From contig MNCI01027001.1 of NCBI GenBank assembly GCA_015680685.1, forward strand, positions 212,701 to 276,700: 64,000 bases of DNA. The letters run 5' to 3'. A program made the translations under genes and the position numbers. Below the pieces are notes generated by a model. The model was not told the origin of the DNA. It was given only the letters and a program-made list of their open reading frames with translations, and searched no databases. Below, in pieces: positions 58,524-64,000 of the stretch. Numbering within the stretch: the first letter of the stretch is position 1; each line of letters starts with the position of its first letter. The DNA comes from Gnetum montanum (taxonomy: Eukaryota; Streptophyta; Gnetopsida; Gnetales; Gnetaceae).

Positions 58524-61468
58524 TTAACTAGTGGTGCTAGGTGGGTGTGGAGGCTCCTCTTCTTCTGTCATGCCACTATGGCCTATAGCATTGTTTGGTT
58601 CTTGTTAACAACAACAATGATGAAATAGAAATCTGTAAGAAAAAATGCAATATGTAACCTAGAAAAAAAAGCATAAAAACACCATATAGGACTAACTTGA
58701 AAGGAACATTGATCATGTCTAGAGGTAGGTTATCAAGGCCCTCCTCTAAGCGTTGGAGGATCTCAACCTTTGATAGCCATGTCCAGTCCTCCTGGCCAAG
58801 CTTAACAACCGCAAGGGTCTTATCTTCATCCATAGAGGTCCATGCAGACAATTGCATAGAAAAGGTGGTAGATGAAGTCTCCCTTGAGGACATGATAATC
58901 TCTTGCTCTAGGGAATCACTAACCACTATGTGGTGAGCAAATATCTTGAAGGCCTAAGCTCTACTAATTGCCTCAACAAACATCTCAAGGTGGTGAGCTT
59001 TGACAGAATCTTCCTTAAGTTGTTGTAGATATGCATCTCACTCACACTTATAGTGACATTTGTGGTTCTTCTACATATGCCACCACTTGCACACCTTCAT
59101 GCTAAAATTTTTCCAATCTTGACTTCTCCAGGCAAGTAGATTCATTTGTACCCTCTGCCCAATGATCTCCCAAGTGGCTTCATTCTTGCCTTGGATGGTC
59201 GACTAGTACCTGGCATAGTTAATCTCTGTAGTCCACCAGGTACTATCTCATTGTGATCAAGTTGTCAAGAAGTCATATCAGGACTGGATATCCTTGATCT
59301 TTGTGTTTTGGCTCACCACTCTCTCTTGAAGCTCATGCACACATTTCAACAAATACTCATTCAAGCACCTGTAGGTCCATGATGATTTCACACAAGAAAG
59401 CATGCACTTGTTGGTTGCCTCATACACATGGTGAGGCACTTACTCCACTTTAGGAGGGTACTTGGGGACAACATCCATCTTAGCTAGCCGATTCAAATCC
59501 CAATGAAGCTTAGAACTTGTTGGCACACAACAAGCAAATCACCATTAGTCATAGAATAGGCATAAAATTGGTAAAGAAATGTAAATAAAACAACAACATG
59601 CATATGAATCTTAGGATCTTCTTACTATAGGTGGTCTACCGTATCCTCAATAATGCTTTCCATGAAGCTAAACTTGTCCAGCATCTCTACCCATGACTTC
59701 ATGCGGTAGGCAGGTGCAAGCTGTGGACCGCTATCAGGTGCATTCAAGGATGTAACTCAAACAAAATTACAAAGAACCAAGCATCCAAAGATGCAAGAGC
59801 AAAAGAGAAACAATAGATGACAATATAAAGCACTTACATAGCAAGTAATTAGGTATGAGAGCAGGGGGATCCCCCAACTACACACCATTAAAGAGGCTGG
59901 CAAAATCACATTCATCAAGTTAGAGCAATGCCTCTACCTCAAACTACTAGAAGGCCTCTACAACCTCATGTAGCTTCTCCTTGGATGCTTCCTCCTCATC
60001 AAATGGAGGAGGGATAATCTTTGCTACTATTTCCACTGTTGCTTCAATAGCCCTCTTGCCTAATTTACAAACATAACATTTTAGCATTAACATACATTAG
60101 CCAAAAAAATACTAAAAATATAAACATAAAAAATATATTAAAAAAATGCATCTATGCATATACTAACCTGTAAAATCTGTGCACAAGCTTGGGATTTTAA
60201 GGTAAATCATCTTGGTGCATGCCTGTCCAACTACAGGGGCAACCTCCTTCACCGGCGTGGTCTCTTGATCTTCGTCTTGGAAGGCCCCACCATTTCTGCA
60301 ATGTAAAGGTTGGCCTTGCTAACATCCCCAATAATAACTGGGGCACACTCATTGGTGCTGTCATGAGAATAATGTGATTATGACCACCCCAAATGGCCTT
60401 TGGTTGTAACTAAGTACAACTCATCGATCCCCTCTAGGATGTCCTGTGTGTGAGTGGTTGTGAATAAGTACTTGGATAGTTGCTCACAATCTTGCATTAT
60501 TCAATGCTTACTATCTCAAACTATTAGAAACTCCATGAACCTTTGCAGATATGCAAAAAAAACATCAAAACCAAGCAAAACAACATCAAAACTAGGCAAG
60601 GAAAATTCAATGAGTCCATGTGAGCAAATACAAAAGCCAAATAATAAATACTTAAGTGGAACAAATAGTGTGTGAGATGGAGGTGGTGGTACAACTAACT
60701 CCTTGAAGTTGGGCTCACCACTAGCCCACCCCTTGTCAAGCCAATAATAGGTCCTACACTACTCAAATGCCTTCAGGTACTAGGTAGGATAATACTTTAA
60801 ATCTTCTCCTACCTACTCAAGTATGACCTGCCAAAAGTTTAGACTAGAGAAGAACACCTCTAGGGTGTTGTGGGTCAAGGTAAGAGCCTCCTTGTCATCA
60901 TGGAGCCCTTGATCATCAACTTTTAATCTAGCATTAGGTGTGGACAGTTAGTAGTTAGCAAACTTAGCATGGCCCAATAGCAAGAAACACAACACAAAAT
61001 CATAGGAGCACTTACCCTCCAACATTATATACGATTCCAGGTGGATTCTAAAACAATGTATGCATGTGCAGAGTGATGAAAAAGGTGTTGCTCATATTAT
61101 AACAAGATAACTATAGTGTTTTTGAAATCATAGATAAGGGGAAAAGGCTGCTAGGACCTTGCGTCAAACCACTTGCTCTATCATCATCAACCATGGGCTC
61201 ATCAGACATAAATCTTAATATGTCCTAGTTGGCCCAGGGCAACAATGTCTTGGTGATAGTGCCTGCAGCCTCCACTACCAAGTGTGACAACATAATCACA
61301 CTGAAGTGCTATAGTAGAAATGCTAGGAACTTGGATACTTTAGGTCAAAACCATATCACCTAATGATCCACTTGCATATCTAATGTAAGCATGTTGGGCA
61401 TAGGCTCGCTCATGCAACATAGAATGCCAACAAGCTCCACAACAACTAAGATGGGCTTTATCAAGACT
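58524..61468 (-). pseudogene. antisense multi-exon ORF of E3, between protease and RT
   Basis: Homologous in protein to the E2 gene at 38020-43226. The 5' exon runs from 61468 (VLIKPILVVVELVGILCCM against VFLRPILIIVELVGILCYI, then HFSVIMLSHL). A block at about 61000-61240 ends at a GGAG|GTAAGTG donor. 60690-60950 reads FWQVILE and YYWLDKGW. About 59640-59720 has MKSWVEMLDKFSFMESIIED. 58930-59490 includes YEATNKCMLSCVKSSW and WEIIGQRVQMNLLAW. 58690-58926 is open (EDWTWLSKVEILQRLEEGL). The short last exon is Pro-rich and ends TTS at 58524-58526. A first exon matching E2's MAPKKR exon was not found with confidence (expected at about 61.5-62.9 kb). No known domain. Confidence 0.7.
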
Positions 61469-63394
61469 CTACAATCACAAGGCAATAAATATCGTGTTAG
61501 TATATAATAGATTAATTTTGGCAAAATTACATTAAATTACACTTAGAAAAATATTAACATGACGTAACATAAGTTAGAAAAATATCCTAGGGATCCCTGG
61601 GCCCTGCGGGTATAGGACATCAACATACACATTTGATGTGCTTGGTTCTCATTGGGGTACAATACATTTCACATAGCATCATCATTTCATTTTTCATTAT
61701 TGCATATTTGGCATTAGCATTTTTCATTTTATAGGTTTAACACTTTTGCATAAAATCTTTGAAATTGTTTTCTAGCTCTAGGCAATGCAATTTGGAAAAT
61801 TGTAGAAAAAAATTCTAACTCTAGGCTACCTCCTGGATCATAGTCCAAAAATGTGAAAAAATTTCTAATTATTGGCTATGCTCCTTGGGGAGTGTAGCCC
61901 CAAAACTTTGAGAATTTTTTTTTAAAAAAATTAACTACTAGATACGCTTTTAAGAAATGTAGCCCCAAAATTGTTAAATTTTTTTTTTAAAAAAACTAAC
62001 TATTCAACATTGCATCCCATAGACCTTGAACTTCCCATCACTGTGCCCCCAACATCTACCATAGTTGCGGCCCTTGTGGTCACACTGATGACATTGCTAT
62101 GGGCCTTGTCGCTTACTCTTCCTAGCCAAACACAATGCAGAAAATGCACCCTTGGCACTGCCCACTTCCATAGCCCTTGCAACTATGTGCTCACACTGTA
62201 AGGCATTGTGCTTCCCCTCAAACCCATGGTGGGTGCAAAAAATAACCAAAAAAACACGAAGAAAAAGGGCAGTTTCCTAACATGCCCCTACCCTAAAGTG
62301 GTTGTTCATAGCCATCGTCGATGCCACCACCCCTACCCCATGTACAACAACCAAGAAAAACTAGAGCAATGGGCAAACCCTTTTCCATGGGCCCACCTCA
62401 TGCACTCTCCTTGGCCATGATGGCCACAATGGCAATGGCCCTTGCCATAGTAGGGCATTGCTAAAACCAGGCCCAAAACCCATGAAGTGCCTAAGTGCAG
62501 AAACTAAGAAAAAAGCCAAAAATAGTAAAGAGGGTAAAGCGTCGTTGGGGTACCTGGTAGACGATGGTGTCCTTCACTCCTCCACTTGTGCTTGTGATAG
62601 GCATCCCAGGACTTTCTCTCCCTCATCCACATTGGTTAGACTAGGGTGTTGATGTCCACTTCGATGTGACATTTTGGTGACTATGCTCTTACAACTATGC
62701 TACGCTATGGAAAGTTCACGTTTTTAACTTTGACAATGACAAATTTACCAAGGGTAAAACATGCTTTTATACCCTTGGGGATCACTTAATGTTTTACCTA
62801 CCTTGGAACTATGCTCAGCAGTGTAGAGCATAGTTGGATGGAAGCGTAGTCATCATAGTTAGAAAAATTCTTGATTTTTCTAGTTGTCTTTAAACTTAGA
62901 AAAAATTTGAATTTTTCTTATCACCCAGGGATCACCCAAGCCAATTATGCTCTTCCAATGCATTAAATCTTGCTCCAATGATACATTTAGCACATATCAT
63001 GGTTTGATAAGACCTTAAATTGGTGCATCACCATTCACAATGACATTAAATTGGTACCCAATGGTTCGCTAAGACCTTAAACTAGCAACCCCATGGCCTG
63101 TTGAAGCCTAAAATTGACCCATGAAACCCTTGCCTTTAAAATTTCATTTATATACTTAGGCAAAATTTTTTGCATTATTTTCTTTAACTATGCATATTGC
63201 TCTCATTAAGACATGTGCAGCTTGACATTTTTCTAGTTGTTTTTTTCATGATTCATGACATGGCTACATACAAGCATCTTCATGCACCTCTAGTCCTCAC
63301 TAGGACACATGATGATCTCACACTATGAAGCAACCCATAATGCCTAGACCTCAAGTCCATAGCTTACAATGAATACATAACATTTTTAGAGTCA
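61469..63394 (+). other. E3 region between antisense gene and RT
   Basis: Corresponds to the array region of E2 but is shorter, about 1.9 kb. It contains T/A runs (61915-61990), C-rich phrases around 62030-62460 and the dispersed 28 bp motif at 62995-63125 (GACCTTAAATTGGTGCATCA type). Short open frames on both strands have no recognised content. If E3 has a first exon and promoter for the antisense gene, they should be here. Confidence 0.5.
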
Positions 63395-64000
63395 TTGCTA
63401 GAATGGCTAGACTATCTAGTTAGGACTCTAGATCTAGAGGTAGGTGACATCATCAAGGATCTCCTTATTGAAGTCCTTGTAGAAACATCTAATGGCGAGA
63501 TGAAAACATTGAAACTTAGTTCTTTGTTAGAGCCTCAACATGCCCAAAACATTGCAAAAGTACTAAACGAACACATGAAGACATTCACATGGTCTTATGA
63601 AGACATGCCAAGGCTAGATCCTTACATAGTGTAGCATAACATAATCCTCGATCCTAGCATAAAACCAGTCAAGAAAAAAGCTTGCAAAGTTAGGCCTAAG
63701 GTGGTGTTGGTAGTCCATGATGAAATTACTAAGCTCTACAAAGCTAGTTTCATCCAAGTGATTAACTACATAGACTCGATCTCCAACATTGTGGTTGTAC
63801 CTAAGAAAAATTGAAGTATACACATCTGCATAGACTTCCAAAACTTGAACAAGGTAATCATTAAAGATGAATTCTCATTGCCTAGTATTGATTAATTAAT
63901 CGATACTACAACTGGTCATGCCTTGTTGTCCTTCATGGATAGGTTCTTAGGTTATAACCAAATTTGGATCAACTTGGAACACTATCTCAATATTACCTTC
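63395..64000 (+). pseudogene. E3 reverse transcriptase, N-terminal part (cut by window end)
   Basis: 63395-63634 is open and ends MPRLDPYIV. After a stop come HNIILDPSIKPVKKKACKV, then EITKLYKASFIQVINYID and SNIVVVPKKN, then CIDFQNLNKVIIKDEFSLPS and LLSFMDRFLGYNQIWINLE. This is the standard Gypsy RT up to the FMDxxxGYNQI box. It aligns with E2's RT (33533-33990). The catalytic YxDD box lies beyond the window. Confidence 0.85.

Larger units (their letters stand above)
50845..64000 (+). mobile_element. E3: Tat-lineage Gypsy element, right end outside window
   Basis: 5' LTR, primer site, split gag with zinc knuckle, protease, antisense multi-exon ORF (minus strand), then the beginning of RT at the window's edge. 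Domain order and the antisense gene are as in E2, while the LTR belongs to the E4 family. Many in-frame stops, most of them explainable as TGG-to-TAG or TGG-to-TGA changes. Confidence 0.8.

Noticed and set aside
1-64000. tRNA, rRNA, bacterial operons, ribosome binding sites or riboswitches
   Set aside because: None seen by eye; sequence character is eukaryotic and transposon-dominated throughout.

Overview
The window is a stretch of a very repeat-rich, AT-rich plant nuclear genome. Most likely it comes from a gymnosperm (conifer-type): the one cellular gene resembles conifer TIR-NBS-LRR (TNL) genes, everything else is long, strongly CpG-decayed Ty3/Gypsy-type LTR retroelements, and there is nothing prokaryotic in it. 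The organism call is inferred from gene style, not from a marker. One assembly gap of 255 N (45542-45796) is present. No intact protein-coding gene was found.

Layout. 1-553: the tail of a comparatively CpG-rich (younger) LTR. 554-4406: the 3' end of a Tat-like Gypsy element on the + strand (E4): degenerate repeats, polypurine tract, 1.76 kb LTR with a palindromic motif repeated five times. 4407-8710: pieces of a second LTR family (here called D) in both orientations, including the minus-strand remnant of a gag-like/coiled-coil ORF. 8711-11046: no gene seen. 11047-17756: a minus-strand TNL gene whose exon structure can still be read (about eight exons), but which carries four in-frame stops, several frameshifts and tandem duplications; it is a pseudogene unless the assembly is wrong in many places. 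17757-19759: AT-rich spacer with one 67 bp direct duplication.

19760-64000 is one nested stack. A minus-strand family D element (E0; 3' LTR 19760-20723) has been split three times. E1 (21378-27798, + strand) is a gag-only family D element with an Asp-type primer site. E2 (28734-50289, - strand) is a roughly 21.5 kb Tat-like Gypsy element with gag, protease, RT, RNase H, a second (archaeal-type) RNase H and integrase. E3 (50845 to the window end, + strand) is a Tat-like element of the same LTR family as E4, with gag and protease and the start of RT; its gag is interrupted by a minus-strand solo LTR flanked by a TGGTT duplication. The pieces of E0 at 20940-21377, 27799-28733 and 50290-50844 line up in order with an unsplit relative at about 7190-8710, which is what reveals the nesting.

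The most interesting feature is shared by E2 and E3. Between protease and reverse transcriptase, where Ogre-type Tat elements have only a short spacer or intron, both carry a multi-exon gene on the opposite strand (E2: 38020-43226 on +; E3: 58524-61468 on -). The two copies are recognisably homologous in protein sequence along most of their length. They also share intron sites and a Pro-rich C-terminal exon. In E2 this antisense gene is preceded by an approximately 180 bp hairpin-bearing tandem array. All copies are decayed, so function is inferred only for the ancestral elements.
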